64,000 nucleotides of DNA from Pseudomonadota bacterium (GTDB taxonomy: Bacteria > Myxococcota_A > Polyangia > Polyangiales > Polyangiaceae): assembly GCA_023431345.1 (NCBI GenBank), contig JAEYWK010000153.1, positions 1-64,000 on the forward strand. Reading direction: 5' to 3'. Position 1 is the stretch's first letter, and each line of letters starts with the position of its first letter. The notes beneath the pieces are model-generated. The model saw only the letters and a program-made list of their open reading frames with translations, was not told where the DNA came from and made no database searches. Position numbers and translations under genes: made by a program. Shown here piece by piece: positions 41,051 to 49,476 of the stretch.

Positions 41051-42655
41051 CTACCGGGCTTCGATGGCGCCGATGTCGGAGCCGTCGCCGACGGGACGCC
41101 TTCTGCCGTTGAGGTCGAGCTGCGGAATGTCGTCGGGGCTGCCATTGTCGATGGCGGGCGAGCCCGCGCCGGGCGTGAAATCGCCGTTCGCCGCGTCGAC
41201 GAACTGAGGGTCGCCGGTCCGGTTGGTGGCGCCGGGGAACGGGACTTCGGTCAAGTTGTAGCTCATCGTGCCGCCGTACCAGACTTGGTCGTAGCAGCGC
41301 GACGCAGGCTCCGACGCGTAGTTCGGGAAGTTGTCGTACGAGATGTTCGCGACGTGGGTGCATTCACCGATGCAAGCCACGATGCCGACGTAAGTGCAGG
41401 TGTTGAAGTTGCCGACGAGCGTGTTGTACCCGAAGTACGTCGACTCGGCGCGGAGCTCGATGACGCGCGTGTAGCCGTCGGCGCCGTTGCCCAGAAACAG
41501 GTTGTTCTCGAACTGAACGCTGGCCTGGTTCGCAACGTAGGCCGCGACGCCGTTTTCGATGAACTTGTTGCGCAGGAAGGCGGTCTTCTTGCTGCAATCG
41601 GCGATCGTGCACGTGGCGCGAACCGCCGCGTGCGCATTGGCGTGGGGTTGGTCGTTGTTCTGGATGAGCGAGTCGGTCACGCTGACTTCGCAGTCCGAAG
41701 CGACGACGGCGTTGGTGTTGTTCTGAAGCGTGCTGTTGCTGACGACGATGCTGCCGCCCGTGCACGTGATCGCTCCCTTGTCCGAGGCCGTGACGTTTTC
41801 GATGAAGACATCCTCGAAATGGGCGCTGCCGTTGGCGCTGACCGTGAAGCCGGCGCCCGCGCCCGGCCGAATCTTCACGCCGTTGCCAATCACCCGAATC
41901 CCCTGAATCGCGGGGAGCGCGACGTTGGCTTGGCTGAACACGGCGGGCGTTTTCACGAGCACGAGCGTGTTGCGCGCCGCGGTCAGCTTCGACGCCGCCG
42001 TGCTCAGGTTGAAGCAGGGCGTGTCGATGGTGCCGCAGTTCGTGCCGCTCACCCCCGTCTCGGCCAGCGCGTAGACGGCCGTCGCGGGCGCGCCGCAGCT
42101 GCCGCTCGCTTCGCAGACGCCGGAAGCGCACTCGTCGTGGGCGGTGCAGGCCCGGCACAGTCCGACGTTGCCGCAGACCGGCTTGCCGCCCGAGCAGTCA
42201 GTGCTCTTCTTGCATTCTGCGCAGCGGCCCGCCGCCGCGCCGCTCGTGACGCAAAAGCGGCGACCGGTCTCGCTTTCACACTCGTCGTCGGCGGCGCAAG
42301 CGCGGCACTCGCCGGCGGTGGCGTCGCAGATCGGCGCGGTGCTGGCGCAATCATCGGCGCTCGACTCACACTCGCGTCCGAGCGGAGGCGCGCCGCCCTC
42401 GCCCTCGCCCTCGCAGTCGGAGCCACAGCCACCGACCCCGGTGACCGCGCCCATGCCTCCGTCGCCGGCTTGGCTCGTGCTGCCCGCGGTGGCCCCGGTG
42501 CCGCCGGAGGGCATGCCGCCCGAGGGCATGTTGGGCTCGCCTCCGTCGGCCGGCTCATCGCCGGTGGTGAGCGCGTCATCCGGTGCGTTGAGCACCGAGC
42601 AAGCGCCGAGCGTCGCCCCCAAGCCAAGCACGAGGCTGATCCAGCGCTGCGCCAT
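41051..42655 (-). CDS. lipoprotein with right-handed parallel beta-helix domain
   Basis: 534 aa, ATG. Signal peptide with a lipobox-like LGAC (residues 16-19), then a Gly/Ser/Thr linker. Residues about 75-190 contain a dense series of Cys in a tandem pattern (ECESSADDC, CDATAGECRACAADDEC, CAECKKSTDC, CRACTAHDEC), like the Cys-rich repeats common in myxobacterial surface proteins. Residues about 225-500 show repeating 'G.I.C..GSI.V.NSTLQNN' coils typical of parallel beta-helices ('FEDVFIENVTASDKGAITCT', 'VQFENNLFLGNGADGYTRVI'). It ends with 'SPAIDNG...DLNGRRRP', the usual C-cap of such proteins. Its start overlaps the stop of the upstream TPR/PEGA-like gene (TGATG). Confidence 0.82.
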   Translation of the reverse strand: MAQRWISLVLGLGATLGACSVLNAPDDALTTGDEPADGGEPNMPSGGMPSGGTGATAGSTSQAGDGGMGAVTGVGGCGSDCEGEGEGGAPPLGRECESSADDCASTAPICDATAGECRACAADDECESETGRRFCVTSGAAAGRCAECKKSTDCSGGKPVCGNVGLCRACTAHDECASGVCEASGSCGAPATAVYALAETGVSGTNCGTIDTPCFNLSTAASKLTAARNTLVLVKTPAVFSQANVALPAIQGIRVIGNGVKIRPGAGAGFTVSANGSAHFEDVFIENVTASDKGAITCTGGSIVVSNSTLQNNTNAVVASDCEVSVTDSLIQNNDQPHANAHAAVRATCTIADCSKKTAFLRNKFIENGVAAYVANQASVQFENNLFLGNGADGYTRVIELRAESTYFGYNTLVGNFNTCTYVGIVACIGECTHVANISYDNFPNYASEPASRCYDQVWYGGTMSYNLTEVPFPGATNRTGDPQFVDAANGDFTPGAGSPAIDNGSPDDIPQLDLNGRRRPVGDGSDIGAIEAR

Positions 42656-43710
42656 CAGAACGATCCCTCCAACGACAAGCTGGTTCGCTCGAGCGACGCG
42701 CGAGGCTGAAGGCGCAGCGTCACACCAGCTTGCTCCCGCTCCGGCCGCTTCAAATACAAGTACGTCGTCACGCCGGCGCCGACGATGGCAGCGCCGATCA
42801 GCACGTCGGTGACCAAGTTCAGCGTCTTGGTTTGACTGTGCAGGTCCTGGGCGCGCACCGGGTCATGGCCGTTCGCGTCTTCGAAGTCGCTGTTCTTGGC
42901 GAGAGCCATGACTCCCGTCACGCCCGCGCCAACCGCGAGGGCGCCCGTCGCGGCCAGACCCACCCACACACCGGTGGGGACCGGTCGCTCCGCGCGCACG
43001 GAGCCCGACGACGGCGGCGGCGGCGTGGTGGCGGGCGGCGGCGGCGGCGAGAGCGCGCCTGGAGGCGGCGCTGCATCGAAGTCGAACTGGTGTTCCTGCG
43101 TGGTGCCCGGCTCCGCATCGAACTCGAACACCAGCGGCGGCTTGCCGCTCACGACGGCCGTCATCACGTGATGCCCAGGGCGAACCTTCAACGAGAGGGC
43201 GCCGCCCTCGCTCTGGTAGCGATTGCGGATGGGGGCGCCCTGCACCGGAGTGCGCTCGTCGGTGAGCGCGGCGTCGGTCGGCACGAAGCGCAAAACTACC
43301 GTAACGGCAGAAGATTTCAGAGTAGCTACGTCGCGCTCGATCTCGGCGCGCTCCGCCGCGTCGATCTCTTTGCGCCCTTCCGTGAGGTAGCGCTCGAACG
43401 CGTCGATCGCCTCACCGTCGCGCTCCAGCTTCATCGCGGTGAGGCCGAGGTTACCGAGAACCTTCCACGAGCCCGACATCTGGTACGCGACCTTGAATTC
43501 CCGGTACGCCTCTTCGTAACGCGCGCCATCAGGGTCGCGAAGTAGCGCGACGCCGGCGTTGAAATGCTGGCGGGCCTCGGCGCTGACGGCGCCGGCCTGC
43601 TGCGCCAGGGCCACGCTCGGCAGTGAGAGCGCCAAGGCAACGGCGCAGCCAGGCACCCAACCTGTTCGAGCGCGACGCAAGGAAGACGGACGTGTCCTGA
43701 AGCGGGCCAT
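42655..43710 (-). CDS. TPR/PEGA-like membrane-associated protein
   Basis: 351 aa from ATG 43710 (a TTG lies two codons upstream). A signal peptide (ALALSLPSVALAQ) is followed by TPR-like helices ('ARQHFNAGVALLRDPDGARY', 'YEEAYREFKVAYQMSGSWKV', 'LGNLGLTAMKLERDGEAIDA'). A PEGA-like beta domain follows ('IRNRYQSEGGALSLKVRPGH', 'VMTAVVSGKPPLVFEFDAEP'), then a Pro-rich linker and two membrane helices (about 245-267, 298-318). The layout, periplasmic TPR plus PEGA plus C-terminal membrane anchor, is recurrent in Polyangia and of unknown role. Translationally coupled to the beta-helix lipoprotein downstream. Confidence 0.78.
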   Translation of the reverse strand: MARFRTRPSSLRRARTGWVPGCAVALALSLPSVALAQQAGAVSAEARQHFNAGVALLRDPDGARYEEAYREFKVAYQMSGSWKVLGNLGLTAMKLERDGEAIDAFERYLTEGRKEIDAAERAEIERDVATLKSSAVTVVLRFVPTDAALTDERTPVQGAPIRNRYQSEGGALSLKVRPGHHVMTAVVSGKPPLVFEFDAEPGTTQEHQFDFDAAPPPGALSPPPPPATTPPPPSSGSVRAERPVPTGVWVGLAATGALAVGAGVTGVMALAKNSDFEDANGHDPVRAQDLHSQTKTLNLVTDVLIGAAIVGAGVTTYLYLKRPEREQAGVTLRLQPRASLERTSLSLEGSF

Positions 43711-43761
43711 CTTCAAATGCTCTACGAAACGTCGCTCCGTTTCAAGCGCAGGCGGGAAAAC

Positions 43762-43776
43762 CCCGGATTGTCCGGG
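43762..43776. promoter_or_regulatory. CCCGGA-TTG-TCCGGG inverted repeat upstream of TPR/PEGA-like gene
   Basis: A perfect 6-bp inverted repeat with a 3-nt centre lies about 52 bp before the ATG at 43710. A second small inverted repeat, GAAACG...CGTTTC, is at 43726-43743, between it and the start. Either could be an operator. Short and GC-rich, so uncertain. Confidence 0.28.
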
Positions 43777-43863
43777 CGAAGCTCGCCATTTTCGTGGCCG
43801 CTTCTCGCGCGCGCCGCGCTTCGGATCACAGCGTGGAGTGATCCTCGCGCGCGAGCGCGGGCC

Positions 43864-45021
43864 TCACAGCGCTCGCTCGAGGATCCCTTCGAGCTCGGAC
43901 GAGGTCAACGCGATGGGGTTGCCCTTCATGCTGCTCGCGGCGGACGCCTTCTTGGCGATGTCGGAGGTGTGGCCAGAGCGCATGCCGTAGGCGGCGAGGC
44001 CCGGGACGGCCAGCTCGCGGGCCAGGTCTTCTACGAAGGCGATGCCGTCCTCGATGGTGGCGGCGACCGAGCCGGTGAGCGACTGCGCGACCACGCGGAA
44101 ACGAGCGAGCAGCGGGCTCTCCGGCGCACGCTCACGTAGCGCGGCCACGTTGGCGCGCATGACGAGCGGCAGCAAGCGCGCGCACACCGCCCCGTGCGGG
44201 CTCTCGAACTGTCCGCCGATGGGCGCCGCAAAGCCGTGCACGGCGCCGAGCTTCGCGTTCGCGAGCGACAAGCCGCCCAGCAGCGAGCACACGGCCATAT
44301 CTTCGCGCGCGGCGAGATCGGCGCCGTCGCGAAAGGCGCGGGCGAGCGCGCCAGCTCCGCGCCGGAGCCCCTCGAGCGCGAGCGCGTCGGTGAGCGGGTT
44401 GTGCTGACAGCTCACGAACGGCTCGAGGCACTGCGTGAGGGCGTCGAGTCCGGTCGACGCCGTGACGGCGGGCGGCATGCTCAGGGTCAGCTCCGGATCG
44501 ACCAGAGCGACGGCGGGCAGCATCGAATCGTGGCGCAGGCTCGCCTTGACCTGGTGAGTCGTCGAAGCCAAGACGGCGTTCTTCGTCACTTCGGCGCCCG
44601 TGCCCGCGGTCGTCGGCACCGCGATCAGCGGGAGCGCCGGCGCCGTGAGCGGCTGCGCTCTGCCAACGACCTCGAGGAAGTCGAACGGATCGCGAGGATT
44701 GGCCAGCAAGGCGGCCGCGGCCTTGCCCAAATCGATCACGCTGCCGCCTCCGCACGCCACGACCAGCTCGGCCCCGAGCTGCCGTCCGAGCGCGACGGCG
44801 GCGATCGCGTCTTCGACCCGCGGCTCGCCCGCGACCTGCACGCTGGCGAGCTCGAGCCCGGCGGACTGCAGCTGTCGTTCCAGAGCCACGCCGCGCTGCC
44901 GCGACTTTCCCGTGACCCACAGCGCGCGCTTGCCGAGCCGTCGGGCGCGCTCGCCGAGCGAGCTCGCGCTACCGGTGCCGAACACGATGCGCCCCGCGCT
45001 GACGAACTCGAACGGCTTCAT
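43864..45021 (-). CDS. iron-containing alcohol dehydrogenase (group III)
   Basis: 385 aa from ATG 45021, which overlaps the upstream stop (ATGA). NAD(P)-binding segment 'VACGGGSVIDLGKAAAALLA' and the dinucleotide region 'PLIAVPTTAGTGAEVTKNAV' are diagnostic. Metal ligands are in 'STGLDALTQCLEPFVS' and 'AVHGFAAPIGGQFESPHGAV', which supply the Asp and His set. The metal is Fe2+ or Zn2+. Maleylacetate reductase and 1,3-propanediol-type enzymes share this fold; the substrate is open. Co-translated with a quinol monooxygenase-like protein, a pairing that would fit oxidation of a small aromatic or aldehyde. Confidence 0.92.
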   Translation of the reverse strand: MKPFEFVSAGRIVFGTGSASSLGERARRLGKRALWVTGKSRQRGVALERQLQSAGLELASVQVAGEPRVEDAIAAVALGRQLGAELVVACGGGSVIDLGKAAAALLANPRDPFDFLEVVGRAQPLTAPALPLIAVPTTAGTGAEVTKNAVLASTTHQVKASLRHDSMLPAVALVDPELTLSMPPAVTASTGLDALTQCLEPFVSCQHNPLTDALALEGLRRGAGALARAFRDGADLAAREDMAVCSLLGGLSLANAKLGAVHGFAAPIGGQFESPHGAVCARLLPLVMRANVAALRERAPESPLLARFRVVAQSLTGSVAATIEDGIAFVEDLARELAVPGLAAYGMRSGHTSDIAKKASAASSMKGNPIALTSSELEGILERAL

Positions 45022-45338
45022 GCGCCGGGCGTGCTCCAGCGCGCGTCTTCCGGGCTCAAGCTCTCGAGCTTCACGCTCGTACGCGGGCTCGCCATCATCG
45101 GCGCGACGGCGTCCCGCCACGCCGCGTAGTGGGCGGTTTCCTTGTGTGCGGCGGGCGCGTCGGGCGTCTTGTAAGCCTCCACGAGCACGAAGCGCGTGGG
45201 GTCATCGAGCTGCTGCGCGAAGTCGAAGCGCGCGACCCCCGGCTCTCTGAGGCTCTCGCTGACGTTCTTGCGGGTTTCGGCGATGAACGCGGCGACCGAC
45301 TCCGGCTTCACATGAACATGGACGTGCACGACGAGCAT
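45018..45338 (-). CDS. putative quinol monooxygenase (ABM domain, YgiN-like)
   Basis: 106 aa, ATG. ABM-fold pattern: 'VVHVHVHVKPESVAAFIAET', 'SLREPGVARFDFAQQLDDPT', 'FVLVEAYKTPDAPAAHKETA', 'HYAAWRDAVAPMM'. It is nearer to the YgiN/LsrG group than the ABM protein at 38589. Members act on quinols or on phosphorylated autoinducer-2 without cofactors. It is the first gene of a coupled pair with an alcohol dehydrogenase. Confidence 0.88.
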   Translation of the reverse strand: MLVVHVHVHVKPESVAAFIAETRKNVSESLREPGVARFDFAQQLDDPTRFVLVEAYKTPDAPAAHKETAHYAAWRDAVAPMMASPRTSVKLESLSPEDARWSTPGA

Positions 45339-45407
45339 GCAGGCATCTTCGACCGACGCGCGCCCGCGTCAACGCGAAACGCGCGGCTCGTTCTTCCCGC
45401 GTAGCGG

Positions 45408-45605
45408 CTACGCTTCGGGAGCGTCCTCGGGCTTCGAGAGCTTGGCGCCGTCGACTTTGCTCTCCAGCGCTTGTTTCTGCTGGTGCTCGGCGAGCCGCTC
45501 GGCCTTCGTCCGGCCGTGAAGGCGCCGGTTCGTCTCGGCGAGCTTCTCACGCTCGAGCTTCTGCTTCTGTTTCCGAAACTTGTTGAGGTTGACGACTTTG
45601 CCCAT
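45408..45605 (-). CDS. DUF4169 family small basic protein
   Basis: 65 aa, ATG. Starts GKVVNLNKFRKQKQKLERE and contains GRTKAERLAEHQ, the signature of DUF4169, small highly charged helical proteins best known from Proteobacteria and of unknown role. Strongly basic N-terminal half, acidic C-terminus. It stands alone; 45606-45792 upstream shows no gene. Confidence 0.8.
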   Translation of the reverse strand: MGKVVNLNKFRKQKQKLEREKLAETNRRLHGRTKAERLAEHQQKQALESKVDGAKLSKPEDAPEA

Positions 45606-45792
45606 GTCGCTGCCTCGTCACCATTGCACATCGCGATCCGGCCCGCCCGCACGTGGCCCAACGCTCGCGCGGTTACCCCTCCGTCAGCGGCGCAGCAGAC
45701 GCGGGGGCTCGGGCCACCTCCGCGGACGGGAGGCGCCGGGCGCTGAGGGCGATCGACTTGCCCACCCGGGGGCCCTAAGCTGGCCTGCACGC

Positions 45793-46239
45793 ATGTTTGG
45801 TTACGGATCTTTCGTGCTCTTGGCCCTCCTCACGGGCGTCGTGATCACCGTGCAAACGGGCATCAATACGCGACTTCGCAGCCACCTCGACAGCTCGCTG
45901 CAGGCGGTGCTCGTGTCGTTCCTGGTCGGTACGGTGCTGGTGCTGCTGGCGATCGCCGGCAAGCGTGACGTGCCGACGCTCGGAAAGCTCGCGCAGATGC
46001 CATGGTGGATGTGGCTCGGCGGGGTTTGCGGCCTATTCATCGTGTCGACTAATATCGTGGTCGCGCCCCGCATCGGCGCCGCGCTGTTGGTGTCGCTCGC
46101 CATCGCGGGGCAACTCGCCACGGCGCTGGTGATGGATCATTACGGCGTGCTCGGCTTTCCTACGCACCACCTCACACCTGCTCGCGTCGTGGGAGCGCTG
46201 CTGCTGCTCGCGGGCGTGCTCTTGATTCGATACAATTGA
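45793..46239 (+). CDS. YdcZ/DUF606-type DMT superfamily membrane protein
   Basis: 148 aa from ATG 45793; longer frames upstream are not supported. Five membrane helices of the YdcZ (DUF606) family: 'FVLLALLTGVVITVQTGINT', 'RLRSHLDSSLQAVLVSFLVG', 'WWMWLGGVCGLFIVSTNIVV', 'APRIGAALLVSLAIAGQLAT', and the end 'RVVGALLLLAGVLLIRYN'. It is half the size of a normal DMT transporter, so it must act as a dimer or accessory. Its stop overlaps the start of a hybrid histidine kinase (TGATG), suggesting the two are linked in function. Confidence 0.85.
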   Translation: MFGYGSFVLLALLTGVVITVQTGINTRLRSHLDSSLQAVLVSFLVGTVLVLLAIAGKRDVPTLGKLAQMPWWMWLGGVCGLFIVSTNIVVAPRIGAALLVSLAIAGQLATALVMDHYGVLGFPTHHLTPARVVGALLLLAGVLLIRYN

Positions 46240-48167
46240 TGCCCATGCCTGACGCCCGCCCGACGAGCGCACTCTCGGCAGCGCAGCTCCTCGACGAGAC
46301 AGAGCGCTTTGCGCACTTGGGGACGTGGTCGTGGGATCCGGTGAGTAACGAGGTCGTTTGGTCCGACGAGATGTTTCGCATCTTCGGCTACGACCCGAAG
46401 GTGGATCGGCCGTCGCTCGATGCCTTCTTCGTGCGCGTTCACCCCGATGACGCGCAGCGCCTGCGAGACGACACGAGCGCGACGGCCAAGTCCGGTAGAG
46501 ATACGCGCAACTACGAGTATCGCATCGTGCTGCCGAGCGGGGAGATACGGCACCTCAGCGTGCTCAGCCTCGCCACGCGGGGCCCCACCGGTGAGATCCA
46601 GCGCATCGCGGGCACGATCGTCGACGTGACTCACGCCAAGCGCGCGGCCGAGGAGCTGAGGCTCTCGAACGAGCTGCTCGCCGACGCCCAGCGCATCGGC
46701 AAGCTAGGGAGCTTCGAGGTGTCGCTGCATGGCGACCAAACGCCGCGCTGGTCGGACGAGATGTACCGCGTGCTCGGGCTCGAGCCGGGCGTGCCCGCGT
46801 CGATCGAGCTGTTCGTCTCGCGCCTGCACCCCGATGATCGACCGCGCATCCAGGAGCTGATCGCCGGCTCGCTCGCCACCGGCCGCGTGCGACCGAGCCG
46901 CGCTCGAGTGTTGCGCGAAGACGGCAGTATCCGCCACGTAGACATGCGCGCCGATCTGCACAAAGGCCCAGAGGGCGAGCCGCTCGCCATCCGCGGGACG
47001 GTGCACGACGTGACCGACCTCGTGGAGCTGGAGTCACAGTTCCATCAGAGTCAAAAGATGGAAGCCATCGGCCAACTCGCGGGCGGCCTCGCCCACGACT
47101 ACAACAACCTGCTCACCGTGATCTTGGGCAACGCCGAGTCCTTGCTGGCGGAGACGCCGCGACCCGAGCTGCGTGAGATCGTGAACGCAGCCGCCACCGC
47201 GACGACGGTGACGAATCGGCTCTTGGCCTTCACGCGACAGACGCACGGCAGCCCCCGCGCGACGGACCTCACGCGCGAGGTGGAGGGCGCCATACAGCTC
47301 CTGCGGCGAGCCGTCGGCGATGGGATCTCGCTGCGCATCGATCTGGCGGAAGAGTCGTTGGTGGCGCTCGTCGACGAAGGCCAAGTCCAGCAAGTGCTGC
47401 TGAACTTGGTGCTGAACGCGCGCGACGCCATGCAGCGCGGCGGCGCCATCAGCGTGCGTATGCGCTGCGAGCCGCTGTCGGCCGAGCTCGCTTCGGAGCA
47501 CGACGTCAAGCCGGGCGACTACGTGACTTTGAGCGTGAGCGACACTGGCCACGGGATGGACGAGGCCACTCAGCGCCGTGCTTTCGAGCCATTCTTCACG
47601 ACCAAGCGCGCCGGTCATGGCACGGGGCTCGGGCTCGCGATGGTCTTCGGCGCGATGCGACAGTGTCAGGGCTTCGTCGAGCTGAGCTCCAAGCCCGGCG
47701 GTGGGGCCACGTTCAAGCTGTGGTTCCCGCGCCTGAACGCCGCGCCCGCCCCTGCGATCGCCGAGCCGAAGCCGCCAGCGGCGAGCCACGCGCGCATCTT
47801 GCTCGTGGAGGACAACGCGGCCGTGTCGCGCGTCACGGCCGCCATGCTCAAGGCCGGCGGCTACGCGGTCGACATCGTCTCGAACGCTACCGACGCCGTC
47901 CGCGTGTGGCGTGAAGAGCCGCGCGACTTGCTCGTGACGGACGTCGCGATGCCGGACATTTCCGGCGTCAAGCTGGTCGAGATGCTGCGTAGCGAGCACC
48001 CCGAGCTGCGGGTGCTGTTCGTGACCGGCTACTCCTCGGAGCAGCTCGGCGCGGATCTGCCGCCTTCTCAGGTAAGCGTGCTGACCAAGCCGTTCCGGCA
48101 CGCGGAGCTCCTGGCCAAGGTCAAGGCGCTCTTGATCGACATTCCGTTGAGCGCCACGGCCGAGTAG
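46239..48167 (+). CDS. PAS-PAS hybrid histidine kinase with C-terminal receiver
   Basis: 642 aa from ATG 46239, which shares a nucleotide with the upstream stop. Two PAS/PAC units (about 20-135 and 150-262) precede HisKA with H286 (GGLAHDYNNLL), N box (LLNLVLNARDAM), G1 (DTGHGM), F box (FEPFFTTKRAGHG) and G2 (GTGLGLAMVF). A receiver starts near 520 with acidic pocket VEDNAA, phospho-acceptor in LLVTDVAMPDISG, and Lys in VLTKPF. No membrane helix. Related in layout to the kinase at 24890-26899. Translational coupling to the YdcZ-like membrane protein suggests it senses something that protein handles (inference). Confidence 0.93.
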   Translation: MPMPDARPTSALSAAQLLDETERFAHLGTWSWDPVSNEVVWSDEMFRIFGYDPKVDRPSLDAFFVRVHPDDAQRLRDDTSATAKSGRDTRNYEYRIVLPSGEIRHLSVLSLATRGPTGEIQRIAGTIVDVTHAKRAAEELRLSNELLADAQRIGKLGSFEVSLHGDQTPRWSDEMYRVLGLEPGVPASIELFVSRLHPDDRPRIQELIAGSLATGRVRPSRARVLREDGSIRHVDMRADLHKGPEGEPLAIRGTVHDVTDLVELESQFHQSQKMEAIGQLAGGLAHDYNNLLTVILGNAESLLAETPRPELREIVNAAATATTVTNRLLAFTRQTHGSPRATDLTREVEGAIQLLRRAVGDGISLRIDLAEESLVALVDEGQVQQVLLNLVLNARDAMQRGGAISVRMRCEPLSAELASEHDVKPGDYVTLSVSDTGHGMDEATQRRAFEPFFTTKRAGHGTGLGLAMVFGAMRQCQGFVELSSKPGGGATFKLWFPRLNAAPAPAIAEPKPPAASHARILLVEDNAAVSRVTAAMLKAGGYAVDIVSNATDAVRVWREEPRDLLVTDVAMPDISGVKLVEMLRSEHPELRVLFVTGYSSEQLGADLPPSQVSVLTKPFRHAELLAKVKALLIDIPLSATAE

Positions 48168-48203
48168 GCAGCGCCGGCGACCGACGTCTCGCGCTGACAG
48201 CAG

Positions 48204-49466
48204 CTACTGACTGGGCAGTGAGTCGATCCAGGCGTCGACGTCAGCCAGGCCAGCGGCGTCCACCATTTCGGTACCGAGCGGCGGCATTTGGATCGAGTCT
48301 TCCCCGGCCACGCGCAGGTTCATCAGGTCGTGGATGGCGCTGTTCGCCGGGTCTTTGGGCACGACGCGCTTGGGCTTGCTGATGTCGGTGACGTCCATGG
48401 GGGCGCCGGTGGCTTGCCCCTCGGGACAGCTGGTGATGGGGCTGGCTTTGCCGCCCGCGCCCGGCCACGCCGCGCACACCGTGGACAGGTAGGCGCGCGT
48501 GGTTTGCACGGACGAGATTTGATCCAAGCGCGTCCACAAGTCGAGCGAAGCCTTGGTGTTCCACACCGCGCTGAAGGTGTTGTGGCACATGCCGCAGTTG
48601 GAGTGCATGTAGCCGAGCGCCTTCTTGTCGACCTCGGTTCCCGGCAACGTGAAGCCGCCGGCGGGCGGCGACTTCGTGAACCAGCCGAGCTGATCGGCTT
48701 GCGCGAGCGTCATGCTGCCGGGAATGGAGTGCGACAGCTGCAGCGCCGAGAAGCCGAGCACGTTGTCGTTCATCTTCGAGTGGCAGCCCGTGCAAGCCTT
48801 CTCGTCGGGGATGTCGTGCTGCGTCCCCATCGCGTTCATCTCGCCGCTGGGTACGGCGACCGCGTCGCTGCCGTCTTCGTTCCACTTGAACGCGACCATG
48901 TACCAATCGGTCAGGCCGCCGCTTTTCTTGAGCAAGAGGCGCGTTTCGATGCGCTTGCCGTCGCGCGAGAACTCTTTCCAGAGCTTGAAGCCCGCCGGAT
49001 ACTCCCAATACTCCATGCCGCGCGCGCTGGCGTCGGTCGTGATCTTGCCGCCGGGCGGCATGTAGACCCAGCGCTTCTTCGTCGCGGAGTCACTCCACAG
49101 CGGATACTGCGGCTCGAAGGCGTACACCCCCGGGGCGAGCGTCTGGGCGTTGACGTCCGTGTACAGGCCCGTTTGGCTGAGCAAGGTCGGCATCAGGTTT
49201 TGGCCGCCGCCGCCACCGGCGCCGCCTCCGCCACCGGCGCCGCCTCCGCCCAGAGCGCCGCCGCCACCCACAGCGCCGCCAGGGCCGCTTCCGCCCCCAG
49301 CGTCGACCGCGCCTGCACCCCCGGCGCCGGCGCCTGCCCCGCCCGCGCTGGCGCCTCCGGACGGCGCACCGCCCGTCGCGCCTCCCGGATCCGAACCGGC
49401 ACCGCAAGCGATGCTGGTGAGGGCCAAGGCGGAGACGAGACGTGCGAAATGAGCGTAGGTCAGCAA
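48204..49466 (-). CDS. exported diheme cytochrome-like lipoprotein
   Basis: 420 aa from a TTG start. Lipobox LTSIAC, followed by about 65 residues of Gly/Ala linker. The body holds two c-type haem motifs: C225-TG-C228-H229 and C291-GM-C294-H295. Segments 'YPLWSDSATKKRWVYMPPGG', 'MEYWEYPAGFKLWKEFSRDG' and 'CTGCHSKMNDNVLGFSALQL' resemble the diheme c-type family named after Shewanella SO2930 (uncertain). It would transfer electrons in the periplasm or at the cell surface. Co-directional with, and 10 nt downstream of, a PQQ-type sugar dehydrogenase, its likely electron donor. Confidence 0.82.
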   Translation of the reverse strand: MLTYAHFARLVSALALTSIACGAGSDPGGATGGAPSGGASAGGAGAGAGGAGAVDAGGGSGPGGAVGGGGALGGGGAGGGGGAGGGGGQNLMPTLLSQTGLYTDVNAQTLAPGVYAFEPQYPLWSDSATKKRWVYMPPGGKITTDASARGMEYWEYPAGFKLWKEFSRDGKRIETRLLLKKSGGLTDWYMVAFKWNEDGSDAVAVPSGEMNAMGTQHDIPDEKACTGCHSKMNDNVLGFSALQLSHSIPGSMTLAQADQLGWFTKSPPAGGFTLPGTEVDKKALGYMHSNCGMCHNTFSAVWNTKASLDLWTRLDQISSVQTTRAYLSTVCAAWPGAGGKASPITSCPEGQATGAPMDVTDISKPKRVVPKDPANSAIHDLMNLRVAGEDSIQMPPLGTEMVDAAGLADVDAWIDSLPSQ

Positions 49467-49476
49467 GGATGAAGAC

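Noticed and set aside
41285..42709. Long open frame on the + strand opposite the beta-helix lipoprotein
   Set aside because: Low-complexity Val/Ala/Arg/Asp-rich shadow of the lipoprotein on the other strand; no domain or start signal.
49150..49452. Pro/Ala-rich + strand frame near 49.2 kb
   Set aside because: It is the complement of the Gly/Ala linker of the diheme lipoprotein.
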